Positions 19,356 to 30,200 of a DNA stretch of 64,000 nucleotides are shown piece by piece. Position 1 is the stretch's first letter. Every line of letters begins with the position of its first letter. The stretch comes from Staphylococcus aureus. Its GTDB lineage: Bacteria > Bacillota > Bacilli > Staphylococcales > Staphylococcaceae. The notes beneath the pieces were generated by a model. The model worked only from the letters and a program-made list of their open reading frames with translations. It had not been told where the DNA came from and ran no database searches. The position numbers and the translations under genes are program-made. The stretch lies in NCBI RefSeq assembly GCF_001027105.1, contig NZ_CP011526.1:124001-188000 (forward strand). Reading direction: 5' to 3'.

Positions 19356-20387
19356 ATGACTTTAGAAACGCTTATCAAAGAACAATTAGATCCTCATTTA
19401 GTAGAAGTTGATGAAGGGACGTATTATCCGAGAACATTTATTCAGCAATTATTTGTAGATGGTTATTTCGGTGAGGCGGCATTGAGAAAAAATGCTGAAG
19501 TAATCGAAGCTGTATCGCAGTCTTGTTTGACAACAGGATTTTGTTTATGGTGCCAATTAGCTTTTTCAACGTATTTAGAAAATGCCACGCAGCCACATTT
19601 AAATAATGACTTACAACAGCAATTGTTATCTGGAGAAATATTAGGTGCTACCGGATTGTCTAATCCGATGAAGTCATTTAATGATTTAGAAAAGTTGAAC
19701 CTTGAACACACTTATGTTGATGGACAATTGGTTGTCAGTGGACGTATGCCAGCTGTAAGTAATATTCAAGAAGACCATTATTTTGGTGCGATTTCGAAAC
19801 ATGAATCATCAGATGAATTTGTCATGTTCATTCTACGTGCCAATCAAGATGGTATCACTCTTGTTGAAAAAACCAATTTTTTAGGAGTCAACGGGTCAGC
19901 AACGTATCAAATCACATTGAATCAAGTCGTAGTGCCACAATCACAAATTATCACGCATGATGCGAAGCAGTTTGCGGCAACTATTCGCCCGCAATTTATT
20001 GCTTACCAAATTCCAATAGGATTAGGCTCAATTAAAAGTTCTTTAGAGTTAATTGATGCATTTTCAAATGTGCAAAACGGAATAAATCAATATTTAGAGT
20101 ATGATGTTGAAGCTTTTAAAAAACGTTATCGTCAACTTAGAGAGGAATATTATGCAATATTAGATGACGGTAACTTAACTTCACATTTAAATGAATTAAT
20201 ATCATTGAAGAAGGACATCGGCTATTTATTGTTAGATGTAAATCAAGCTTCTGTTGTCAATGGTGGTTCTAGAGCGTACACACCATATTCGCCACAAGTT
20301 CGCAAGTTAAAAGAAGGATTCTTCTTCGCAGCATTGACACCGACATTAAGACATTTAGGTAAACTTGAAGCAGAGTTGAAGGGGTAA
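19356..20387 (+). CDS. Acyl-CoA dehydrogenase-like flavoprotein (possible organosulfur monooxygenase)
   Basis: Three ATGs follow AAGGAGAG; 19356 has the best spacing and gives 343 residues. The protein resembles the acyl-CoA dehydrogenase fold: an N-terminal helical part, a middle beta part (GATGLSNPM, NFLGVNGSATYQITLNQVVVP) and a C-terminal four-helix part ending RKLKEGFFFAALTPTLRHLGK. It is shorter than true acyl-CoA dehydrogenases and lacks their usual catalytic Glu region as far as I can see. Its place as fourth gene of an SsuBAC-like unit suggests a role like the flavin-dependent desulfurisation or SfnB-type enzymes encoded beside sulfonate transporters. That function is inferred. Confidence 0.65.
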   Translation: MTLETLIKEQLDPHLVEVDEGTYYPRTFIQQLFVDGYFGEAALRKNAEVIEAVSQSCLTTGFCLWCQLAFSTYLENATQPHLNNDLQQQLLSGEILGATGLSNPMKSFNDLEKLNLEHTYVDGQLVVSGRMPAVSNIQEDHYFGAISKHESSDEFVMFILRANQDGITLVEKTNFLGVNGSATYQITLNQVVVPQSQIITHDAKQFAATIRPQFIAYQIPIGLGSIKSSLELIDAFSNVQNGINQYLEYDVEAFKKRYRQLREEYYAILDDGNLTSHLNELISLKKDIGYLLLDVNQASVVNGGSRAYTPYSPQVRKLKEGFFFAALTPTLRHLGKLEAELKG

Positions 20388-20520
20388 GTGTGATAAGCTG
20401 ATTTTTTGTTTAGATGCGTTTGTTGAAACATTTTTTAAAATAATATAAATCTTAGTTTATAAACATTTTCTGTTAATTTGTTATATCCTTTTAACTAGGA
20501 AAATATACATTTCGTAATAA

Positions 20521-20563
20521 TAATAATCGTTATCATTGAAAAAGTGTTAATAAGGTGTATAAT
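20521..20563 (+). promoter_or_regulatory. Sigma-A promoter with Fur-like box ahead of the DUF2294 gene
   Basis: TTGAAA (20536-20541) and TATAAT (20558-20563) are 16 bases apart. Directly upstream, TAATAATCGTTATCA (20521-20535) agrees with the Fur consensus TGATAATNATTATCA at 12 of 14 defined positions and touches the -35 element. Repression by an iron- or other metal-loaded Fur-family protein is a reasonable inference; Zur or PerR are alternatives because their boxes share this core. Confidence 0.65.
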
Positions 20564-20603
20564 GAAAATGTGAACAATTAATGAACTTCTTATTTTAAAG
20601 AAG

Positions 20604-20963
20604 GTGAATACTATAGATACGCATACTAAAGAACAACAATTCTCGAATCTAGTAAGATCTTATCGTAAAGAATACGTGGGTAAAGGACCCAATAGTATTC
20701 GAGTGTCGTTTAAAGATAATTGGGCGATTGCACATATGACAGGTGTTTTGAGTAAAGTTGAGAGTTTTTACCTAAACGACAAACGCAATGAATCGATGCT
20801 CCATTATACACGCACAGAGAAGATTAAACAGATGTATAAAGAAATAGATGTAAATGAGATGGAAAGTCTTGTAGGCGCTAAGTTTGTAAAATTATTTACA
20901 GATATTGATTTGAATGATGATGAAGTCATTTCAATATTTGTTTTCGATAAGTCAATAGAATAA
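20604..20963 (+). CDS. DUF2294 family protein, start codon uncertain
   Basis: A soluble protein of up to 119 residues with the DUF2294 pattern (VRSYRKEYVGKGPNSIRVSFKDNWAIAHMTGVLSKVE, then RTEKIKQMYKE and an acidic C-terminus). Function unknown to me. The only standard start is GTG 20604, but it overlaps the ribosome binding site AAGAAGGTGA; with that site the best-spaced codon would be ATA at 20613 (three codons later). It sits under a promoter with a Fur-like box and is followed by a large hairpin and then fdh, suggesting a functional link to formate metabolism, which is inference. Confidence 0.75.
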   Translation: MNTIDTHTKEQQFSNLVRSYRKEYVGKGPNSIRVSFKDNWAIAHMTGVLSKVESFYLNDKRNESMLHYTRTEKIKQMYKEIDVNEMESLVGAKFVKLFTDIDLNDDEVISIFVFDKSIE

Positions 20964-20983
20964 GTGTTGCTGGTGTAAGGTAC

Positions 20984-21061
20984 ACGGTGCTGTTTGCTAA
21001 CTTCGCTTTGAATTTAACAATAATTCAAGGGGGTGGTATGTCAAACGGTGCCGTTTTTTTG
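20984..21061 (+). terminator. Complex hairpin with T-run between DUF2294 gene and fdh (terminator or leader attenuator)
   Basis: ACGGTGCTGTTTG (20984-20996) can pair over all 13 positions, with some G-T pairs, with CAAACGGTGCCGT (21042-21054), followed by seven Ts. The 45-base loop holds a second perfect hairpin, TTGAATT/AATTCAA. The structure ends 75 bases before fdh, and I could not find a good promoter between it and fdh. Confidence 0.65.
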
Positions 21062-21135
21062 TCATATTTTTAAAACAAGCAACATGCAACACGTACTTTA
21101 AGGAAGTCAAAATTTATCATTTAGGAGAGATGGAT

Positions 21136-22161
21136 ATGAAAATCGTAGCATTATTTCCAGAAGCAGTAGAAGGTCAAGAAAATCAATTACTTAATACTAA
21201 AAAAGCATTAGGATTAAAAACATTTTTAGAGGAAAGAGGACATGAGTTCATTATATTAGCAGATAATGGTGAAGACTTAGATAAACATTTACCAGATATG
21301 GATGTGATTATTAGTGCGCCATTTTATCCTGCATATATGACTCGTGAACGTATTGAAAAAGCACCGAACTTGAAATTAGCAATTACAGCAGGTGTAGGAT
21401 CTGACCATGTAGATTTAGCGGCAGCAAGTGAACACAATATTGGTGTCGTTGAAGTTACAGGAAGTAATACAGTTAGTGTGGCAGAACATGCGGTTATGGA
21501 TTTATTAATACTTCTTAGAAACTATGAAGAAGGTCATCGTCAATCAGTAGAAGGTGAATGGAACTTGTCTCAAGTAGGTAATCATGCGCATGAATTACAA
21601 CACAAAACAATTGGTATTTTTGGATTTGGTCGAATTGGACAACTTGTTGCTGAAAGATTAGCGCCATTTAATGTAACATTACAACACTATGATCCAATCA
21701 ATCAACAAGACCATAAATTGTCTAAATTTGTAAGCTTTGATGAACTTGTTTCAACAAGTGATGCGATTACAATTCATGCACCATTAACACCAGAAACTGA
21801 TAACTTATTTGATAAAGATGTTTTAAGTCGTATGAAAAAACACAGTTATTTAGTGAATACTGCACGTGGTAAAATTGTAAATCGCGATGCGTTAGTTGAA
21901 GCGTTAGCATCCGAGCATTTACAAGGATATGCTGGTGATGTTTGGTATCCACAACCTGCACCTGCTGATCATCCATGGAGAACAATGCCTAGAAATGCTA
22001 TGACGGTTCACTATTCAGGTATGACTTTAGAAGCACAAAAACGTATTGAAGATGGAGTTAAAGATATTTTAGAGCGTTTCTTCAATCATGAACCTTTCCA
22101 AGATAAAGATATTATTGTTGCAAGTGGTCGTATTGCTAGTAAAAGTTATACAGCTAAATAG
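21136..22161 (+). CDS. fdh: NAD-dependent formate dehydrogenase
   Basis: ATG 21136 is preferred over ATG 21130 because of spacing from TTAGGAGAG; this gives 341 residues. The protein is a D-2-hydroxyacid-dehydrogenase-fold enzyme with Rossmann motif GFGRIGQ, an upstream SAPFYPAYMTRERIEKAP substrate segment, NTARGKIVNRDAL (catalytic Arg region), WYPQPAPADHPWR and MTVHYSGMTLEAQ. The Gln-His pair and the PFYPAY segment are those of soluble metal-independent formate dehydrogenases. It oxidises formate to CO2 with reduction of NAD+. In S. aureus this enzyme is associated with biofilm and anaerobic-to-aerobic transitions. Terminator at 22222. Confidence 0.92.
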   Translation: MKIVALFPEAVEGQENQLLNTKKALGLKTFLEERGHEFIILADNGEDLDKHLPDMDVIISAPFYPAYMTRERIEKAPNLKLAITAGVGSDHVDLAAASEHNIGVVEVTGSNTVSVAEHAVMDLLILLRNYEEGHRQSVEGEWNLSQVGNHAHELQHKTIGIFGFGRIGQLVAERLAPFNVTLQHYDPINQQDHKLSKFVSFDELVSTSDAITIHAPLTPETDNLFDKDVLSRMKKHSYLVNTARGKIVNRDALVEALASEHLQGYAGDVWYPQPAPADHPWRTMPRNAMTVHYSGMTLEAQKRIEDGVKDILERFFNHEPFQDKDIIVASGRIASKSYTAK

Positions 22162-22546
22162 AATAAGGATGCTGGGCTAGCGATTAACGCTTTCAATTTT
22201 ATATAAATGAATCATATAAGCACTACTGCTGTTGTAAAGATGGCAGTAGTTTTTTTATGATTACATCTAAGTATAGTCACGGCTATGTTAGGACAATGAT
22301 TTAACATTTACGCACATATGTGTTCACTTACGCAATTATTGATAAATTTCATTCATTTGGAATAATATATAGTCATATAGTGCTAATTTTTTTGAGGCAT
22401 TATATGCAAGATGCATTGTAAAGTCGATGCATTTGTTTGTTAAATAACTTTGTATAACTAAAAATTCTTTGTTTCAACGTATAATCTAATAATAGATTTT
22501 ATATAAATGGTAGTGTGTATATATGTGGAAAGGGGTGTAGTTATTA
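22162..22546. other. Intergenic region between fdh and the MFS gene
   Basis: About 385 bp. Beyond the fdh terminator it is AT-rich; a TATAAT-like hexamer lies near 22480 in front of the MFS gene without a good -35. No other feature recognised. Confidence 0.5.
22222..22257 (+). terminator. Intrinsic terminator after fdh
   Basis: ACTACTGC (22222-22229) pairs with GCAGTAGT (22243-22250) and is followed by seven Ts. Confidence 0.85.
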
Positions 22547-23797
22547 ATGAAACGCTTAAGTACGACTTTGAAAGTACGATTGATTAGCAATTTTTTACAG
22601 CTAATTATTACGACAGCATTTATACCGTTTATAGCACTATATTTAACAGATATGTTAAGTCAATCAATTGTCGGTATATATCTTGTTGGTTTAGTGGTTC
22701 TAAAATTTCCATTGTCCATTATATCTGGTTACCTTATTGAGATATTTCCGAAAAAGTTGCTAGTACTTATTTATCAAGCGACGATGGTGATAATGCTTGT
22801 GTTCATGGGCGTATTTGGGTCACATCAATTGTGGCAAATTATTGGTTTTTGTGTTGCATATGCCATATTTACAATCGTTTGGGGATTACAATTTCCAGTT
22901 ATGGACACATTAATTATGGATGCAATTACCGAAGACGTGGAACATTATATTTACAAGATTAGCTATTGGATGACAAACTTATCGGTAGCTATTGGGGCAT
23001 TGTTAGGTGGCTTGATGTATGGCTACAGTATGTTACTACTTTTCTTAATAGCAGCTTGTATATTTTTAATTGTACTCTTTATTTTATATATTTGGTTACC
23101 TCAAGACCGAAATCAAGTAAAGCAAAGTGATGACAAGAGGCATGCAAGTCGTTATCAAAAATTACAAATAATGAATATATTTCGCAGTTATAAATTAGTT
23201 TTGAAAGACCGTAATTATATGTTATTGATTTCGGGGTTCAGTATCATCATGATGGGTGAATTTTCAATCTCCTCATATATTGCTATTAGACTAAAGGATC
23301 AGTTTGAAACAATAAGTATAGGTTCATATGATATTACAGGTGCTAAGATGTTAGCAATCTTGCTAATGATTAATACGGTCGTCGTCATTTTACTCACGTA
23401 TTCAATCTCGAAAGTTGTATTGAAAATAGATTTTAAAAAAGCTTTAATCACTGGTTTGCTGATTTATATTGTTGGCTATAGTGGTCTAACCTATCTTAAT
23501 CAGTTTGGCTTATTAGTTGTTTTTATGATAATTGCGACTGTAGGTGAAATTATTTATTCGCCTATAGTTTCAGAACAACGCTTTAAAATTATTCCTAAAG
23601 CTAAAAGAGGAACATATAGTGCAGTTAATGCATTAGGTATTCATTTTTCAGAAACACTAGCTAGGTTAGGGATTGTGTTGGGTGTTTTCTTAACGTCATT
23701 ACAAATGGGACTGTATATGTTTATCGTTTTAACAATTGGTGCTAGCATGCTTGTTGCTGGTGTATTTGGGGGACAAAAACAAGTGAATACAAATTGA
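22547..23797 (+). CDS. Major facilitator superfamily transporter
   Basis: A 416-residue polytopic protein with about 12 hydrophobic segments split by a central charged loop (QDRNQVKQSDDKRHASRYQK, residues ~186-205), the usual 6+6 MFS layout. SGYLIEIFPKK in the loop between segments 2 and 3 occupies the place of the MFS motif A (GxLaDrxGrk). Possibly a drug or metabolite exporter. It precedes ausA by 446 bp in the same orientation; a role in aureusimine export is conceivable but is not shown by the sequence. Ribosome binding site GGAAAGGGG lies before ATG 22547. Confidence 0.85.
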   Translation: MKRLSTTLKVRLISNFLQLIITTAFIPFIALYLTDMLSQSIVGIYLVGLVVLKFPLSIISGYLIEIFPKKLLVLIYQATMVIMLVFMGVFGSHQLWQIIGFCVAYAIFTIVWGLQFPVMDTLIMDAITEDVEHYIYKISYWMTNLSVAIGALLGGLMYGYSMLLLFLIAACIFLIVLFILYIWLPQDRNQVKQSDDKRHASRYQKLQIMNIFRSYKLVLKDRNYMLLISGFSIIMMGEFSISSYIAIRLKDQFETISIGSYDITGAKMLAILLMINTVVVILLTYSISKVVLKIDFKKALITGLLIYIVGYSGLTYLNQFGLLVVFMIIATVGEIIYSPIVSEQRFKIIPKAKRGTYSAVNALGIHFSETLARLGIVLGVFLTSLQMGLYMFIVLTIGASMLVAGVFGGQKQVNTN

Positions 23798-24243
23798 ATT
23801 TATTTAAATATTTATTTTATGCATCTTTTTATATGGAAAACCTATTAATTTGGTCGTAATTAAAATAGAGATAAATTTATTAAGAATTTGTTAAAATTTA
23901 AGGATAACAATTGTTTTATGCGAGTTGTTTGTTTAATATAAACTTGCTTCATGGATATTTTGTAACAACAATATTGAGTTTGCAATGAGATGTGAACAAC
24001 AGAAAGTGATTAACGATTTGTAGTGTGCTATTTATCGAAGATGTATGTAATTTACATTGAAAAATATACCAATTGTAACGATGATACAAGATGTATTTTA
24101 GGGTAGAATATATCGCTCATATGTTGCGAATGGTGTTTTATATTAATCATTACATAACGAGTTAATTAACATTTCGTCGGTTATCATATCATCATGCAAT
24201 TTCAGTAAGTAATGAGTATTATGATATGAAAGAAGGACTTTTT
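23798..24243. other. Intergenic region upstream of ausA
   Basis: About 445 bp of AT-rich DNA with no gene, no clear terminator for the MFS gene, and no operator that I can name. The ausA promoter must lie here, but several AT-rich hexamers fit equally poorly. Confidence 0.45.
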
Positions 24244-27200
24244 ATGATTATGGGTAATTTGAGATTTCAACAGGAATATTTTCGTATATACAAAAATAAT
24301 ACAGAATCAACGACACACCGTAATGCGTATTGGGTTAAACTCGCTAAAAATGTTGAAGCTACTAAAATGATGTATGCATTATCGACAATTGTGCAACAAC
24401 ATGCATCTATAAGACATTTTTTTGATGTTACTACCGATGACAATTTAACAATGATACTTCATGAATTTCTGCCTTTTATTGAGATAAAACAAGTTCCATC
24501 TTCTTCCGCAAACTATGATTTAGAAGCTTTTTTTAAGCAAGAATTAAGTACTTACCATTTTAATGATTCACCTTTATTCAAAGTTAAATTGTTTCAGTTC
24601 GCTGATGCTGCATATATACTATTAGATTTTCATGTGTCCATTTTCGATGATAGTCAAATTGATATTTTTCTTGATGATTTATGCAATGCATATCGTGGCA
24701 ATACTGTTATTAACAATACTCGACAGCATGCACATATAAATAGAAATGATGATAAAGACAATCAAGATGCATCGCATATAGCATTAGACTCAAACTATTT
24801 TCGGTTAGAGAATAACTCTGACATCCATATTGATAGTTATTTTCCAATTAAGCATCCATTTGAACAAGCTTTATATCAAACGTATTTGATTGATGATATG
24901 ACATCAATAGATATGGCATCGTTGGCTGTTAGTGTGTATTTAGCTAATCATATAATGAGTCAACAACATGATGTCACATTAGGTATACATGTACCATCAC
25001 ATTTACCAAATGATTTACACGGAAATATTGTGCCGTTAACGTTAACAATCGATGCAAAAGATGTATGTCAACGTTTTACAACAGATTTTAATAAATGTGT
25101 GTTGCAAAATATGTCGCAATTACAGTGCGCGAAGTCTTCGCTTTCACTAGAGACTATTTTTCATTGTTATCATCATATGATGTCTTGTTGTAATGATGTT
25201 ATTGAGGATGTACATCAAATACATGATGCACATACATCTTTAGCGGATATTGAAATTTTTCCACATCAACACGGGTTCAAAATTATATATAACAGTGCAG
25301 CATATGATTTGCTCTCAATCGAGACGCTGAGTGACTTAGTTCGAAATATTTATTTGCAAATTACTGAAGAAAATGGAAATAAACGAACAACTGTAGATGA
25401 ACTTAATTTGATGACAGAACGTGATATTCAATTATATGACGATATCAATTTAAGTTTGCCTGAGATAGATGATGCGCAAACAGTTGTTACCTTATTTGAG
25501 CAACAAGTTGAAGCAACGCCGAATCATGTCGCTGTGCAATTTGACGGAGTGTTTATAACATATCAAACATTGAATGCACGCGCGAATGATTTAGCACACC
25601 GTTTGAGAAACCAGTATGGTGTTGAACCTAATGATCGTGTCGCTGTCATAGCTGAAAAAAGTATTGAGATGATAATAGCGATGATAGGTGTGTTGAAAGC
25701 TGGTGGGGCTTACGTGCCAATTGATCCGAACTATCCAAGTGATCGTCAGGAGTACATTTTAAAAGATGTAACGCCTAAAGTTGTAATAACGTACCAAGCT
25801 TTATATGAAAATGGTAAACAAAATATTAATCACATTGATTTGAATAAGATAGCGTGGAAAAATATTGATAATCTTTCTAAATGTAACACGTTAGAAGATC
25901 ATGCTTATGTTATTTACACGTCGGGGACAACTGGTAACCCTAAAGGGACACTAATTCCGCACCGAGGTATTGTTCGCTTGGTCCATCAAAATCATTATGT
26001 ACCATTAAATGAAGAGACGACGATTTTGTTATCAGGAACTATAGCCTTTGATGCTGCAACATTTGAAATATATGGTGCATTGCTCAATGGTGGAAAGCTG
26101 ATTGTTGCTAAAAAAGAACAATTATTAAATCCAATAGCGGTAGAACAATTAATCAATGAAAATGACGTTAATACTATGTGGTTAACCTCCTCATTATTTA
26201 ATCAGATTGCTAGTGAACGAATAGAAGTATTGGTACCGTTAAAGTATTTATTAATTGGTGGAGAAGTATTGAATGCTAAGTGGGTGGATTTGCTTAATCA
26301 AAAACCGAAGCATCCTCAAATTATTAATGGTTATGGACCAACTGAAAATACAACATTTACAACGACGTATAATATACCTAACAAAGTTCCAAATCGTATT
26401 CCTATTGGTAAACCGATTCTGGGTACTCATGTTTATATCATGCAAGGCGAGCGTCGGTGTGGCGTTGGTATTCCTGGAGAATTATGTACAAGTGGCTTTG
26501 GGTTAGCTGCAGGTTATTTAAATCAGCCAGAATTGACAGCAGATAAATTTATCAAAGATTCAAATATAAATCAGCTGATGTATAGAAGTGGTGATATCGT
26601 TCGTTTGTTACCCGATGGCAACATAGATTATTTATATCGAAAGGACAAACAAGTTAAGATTCGAGGGTTTAGGATTGAGTTGTCAGAGGTTGAGCATGCG
26701 CTCGAGCGTATACAAGGTATTAATAAAGCAGTTGTTATTGTTCAAAATCATGATCAAGATCAGTATATCGTTGCTTATTATGAAGCGATGCATACATTAT
26801 CACATAATAAGATTAAATCACAATTACGTATGACCTTACCGGAGTACATGATACCAGTTAATTTCATGCATATTGAGCAAATTCCTATTACTATTAATGG
26901 GAAATTAGATAAGAAGGCATTGCCTATCATGGACTATGTCGATACGGATGCCTATGTAGCACCGAGTACAGATACCGAACACTTGCTATGCCAAATTTTT
27001 GCAGATATTTTACATGTGAATCAAGTAGGTATTCATGATAATTTCTTTGAATTAGGTGGCCATTCATTAAAAGCAACGTTAGTGGTGAATCGGATAGAGG
27101 CATCTACTGGGAAACGATTACAAATTGGTGATTTATTACAAAAGCCAACTGTATTTGAACTAGCACAAGCGATTGCTAAGGTTCAAGAACAAAACTATGA

Positions 27201-30200
27201 AGTGATTCCAGAAACTATAGTTAAAGATGATTATGTGCTGAGCTCTGCACAAAAGCGTATGTATTTATTATGGAAATCAAACCATAAAGATACGGTGTAT
27301 AACGTACCTTTTTTATGGCGGTTATCATCAGAACTTAATGTAGCTCAATTGCGACAAGCAGTGCAGCGTTTGATAGCGCGACATGAGATTTTACGAACAC
27401 AATATATTGTTGTAGATGATGAGGTTCGACAACGTATTGTGGCAGATGTTGCAGTTGACTTTGAAGAAGTTAACACGCATTTTACGGATGAACAAGAAAT
27501 CATGCGCCAATTTGTAGCACCTTTTAATTTGGAAAAGCCAAGTCAAATTAGAGTGAGATACATTAGAAGTCCCTTACATGCATACCTCTTTATAGATACG
27601 CATCATATCATTAATGACGGTATGAGTAATATACAATTAATGAATGATCTTAACGCACTTTATCAACATAAATTATTGTTACCACTTAAATTGCAATATA
27701 AAGACTATAGTGAGTGGATGTCGCATCGTGATATGACGAAACATAGACAATATTGGTTATCTCAATTCAAAGATGAAGTACCTATTTTAAGCTTACCGAC
27801 AGACTATGTTAGACCAAATATTAAAACGACAAATGGAGCAATGATGTCATTTACAATGAATCAACAAATGAGACAGCTACTTCAAAAGTATGTAGAAAAG
27901 CATCAAATTACTGATTTTATGTTCTTTATGAGTGTGGTCATGACGTTGTTAAGTAGATATGCTCGAAAAGATGATGTTGTTGTCGGTAGTGTGATGAGTG
28001 CGCGTATGCATAAAGGCACGGAGCAAATGCTAGGCATGTTTGCTAATACGTTGGTATATAGAGGGCAACCGTCACCTGATAAAATGTGGACACAGTTTTT
28101 ACAAGAGGTTAAGGAAATGAGTTTGGAGGCATACGAGCATCAAGAATACCCATTCGAATGTTTAGTAAATGACTTAGATCAATCACATGATGCCTCACGG
28201 AATCCATTATTTGATGTCATGTTAGTACTACAAAACAATGAAACGAATCATGCTCATTTTGGGCATAGTAAATTAACACACATTCAACCCAAATCAGTGA
28301 CGGCGAAATTTGATTTATCTTTCATCATTGAAGAAGATCGCGATGACTATACAATCAATATCGAGTATAATACCGATTTATATCACTCAGAAACAGTTCG
28401 TCACATGGGTAATCAATGTATGATTATGATTGATTATATTTTGAAGCATCAAGATACACTACAAATTTGTGATATACCAAACGGCACGGAGGAACTTCTA
28501 AATTGGGTCAATACGCATGTTAACGATCGAATGCTTAATGTCCCGGGAAATAAATCTATCATAAGTTACTTTAATGAAGTTGTCTCACGACAAGGTAATC
28601 ATGTTGCGCTAGTCATGAATGATTTGACAATGACGTATGAAACATTACGCAACTATGTGGATGCCATTGCGCACATGCTCCTATCAAATGGTGTGGGCAA
28701 TGGTCAACGGGTTGCCTTGTTTACAGAACGTAGTTTTGAAATGATTGCGGCGATGTTGGCGACAGTTAAAGTAGGTGCATCTTATATACCTATCGATATT
28801 GATTTTCCGAATAAACGACAAGGTGCAATTTTGGAGGATGCTAAAGTAACTGCAGTCATGTCTTACGGCGTTGAAATTGAAACGACATTACCAGTCATTC
28901 AATTGGAAAATGCTAAAGGCTTTGTTGAATCAAAGGAAAATGAACAATATGATGATTTACATGGCAATCAACTTGAAAACACAGCGATGTTAGATAATGA
29001 GATGTATGCTATTTACACATCTGGTACGACCGGGATGCCTAAAGGGGTTGCCATACGACAACGAAATTTGTTGAATTTAGTGCATGCATGGTCAACTGAA
29101 TTGCAATTAGGCGACAATGAAGTATTTTTGCAACATGCAAATATTGTTTTTGATGCATCAGTTATGGAGATTTATTGTTGTTTGTTAAATGGTCATACGC
29201 TTGTGATTCCAGATAGAGAGGAACGTGTTAATCCAGAACAGTTACAACAACTCATTAATAAGCATCGTGTGACGGTTGCGTCGATTCCGTTACAGATGTG
29301 TAGTGTTATGGAAGACTTTTATATTGAAAAGTTGATTACAGGCGGGGCAACTAGTACGGCATCCTTTGTTAAATATATTGAGAAGCATTGTGGCACGTAT
29401 TTCAATGCCTATGGACCATCTGAGTCAACAGTCATCACATCGTATTGGTCACATCATTGTGGTGATTTGATACCTGAGACGATTCCAATTGGCAAACCCT
29501 TATCTAACATCCAAGTGTATATTATGTCAGATGGTTTGTTATGCGGTATTGGTATGCCAGGCGAGTTGTGTATTGCAGGTGATAGTTTAGCGATAGGATA
29601 TATTAATCGTCCAGAATTAATGGCTGATAAATGGCAAAATAATCCATTTGGTAAAGGAAAGTTGTATCATAGTGGTGATTTAGCACGTTATACATCTGAT
29701 GGTCAAATTGAATTTTTAGGAAGAATAGATAAACAAGTGAAAGTTAACGGGTACCGTATTGAACTTGATGAAATTGAAAATGCAATATTAGCTATTCGTG
29801 GTATATCTGATTGTGTTGTAACAGTAAGTCACTTTGATACGCATGATATATTGAATGCTTATTATGTCGGAGAGCAACAAGTGGAACAGGATTTGAAGCA
29901 ATATTTAAATGATCAGCTGCCTAAGTATATGATTCCTAAGACTATAACGCATATCGATTGTATGCCATTAACCACGAATGACAAGGTGGATACTACGCGT
30001 TTGCCAAATCCATCACCTATACAACAGTCTAATAAAGTGTATAGCGAACCCTCTAATGAAATTGAGCAGACATTTGTTGATGTATTTGGAGAGGTATTGA
30101 AACAAAATGATGTCGGTGTTGACGATGATTTCTTTGAACTTGGTGGTAACTCATTAGAGGCGATGTTAGTTGTCTCGCATTTAAAACGATTTGGCCATCA

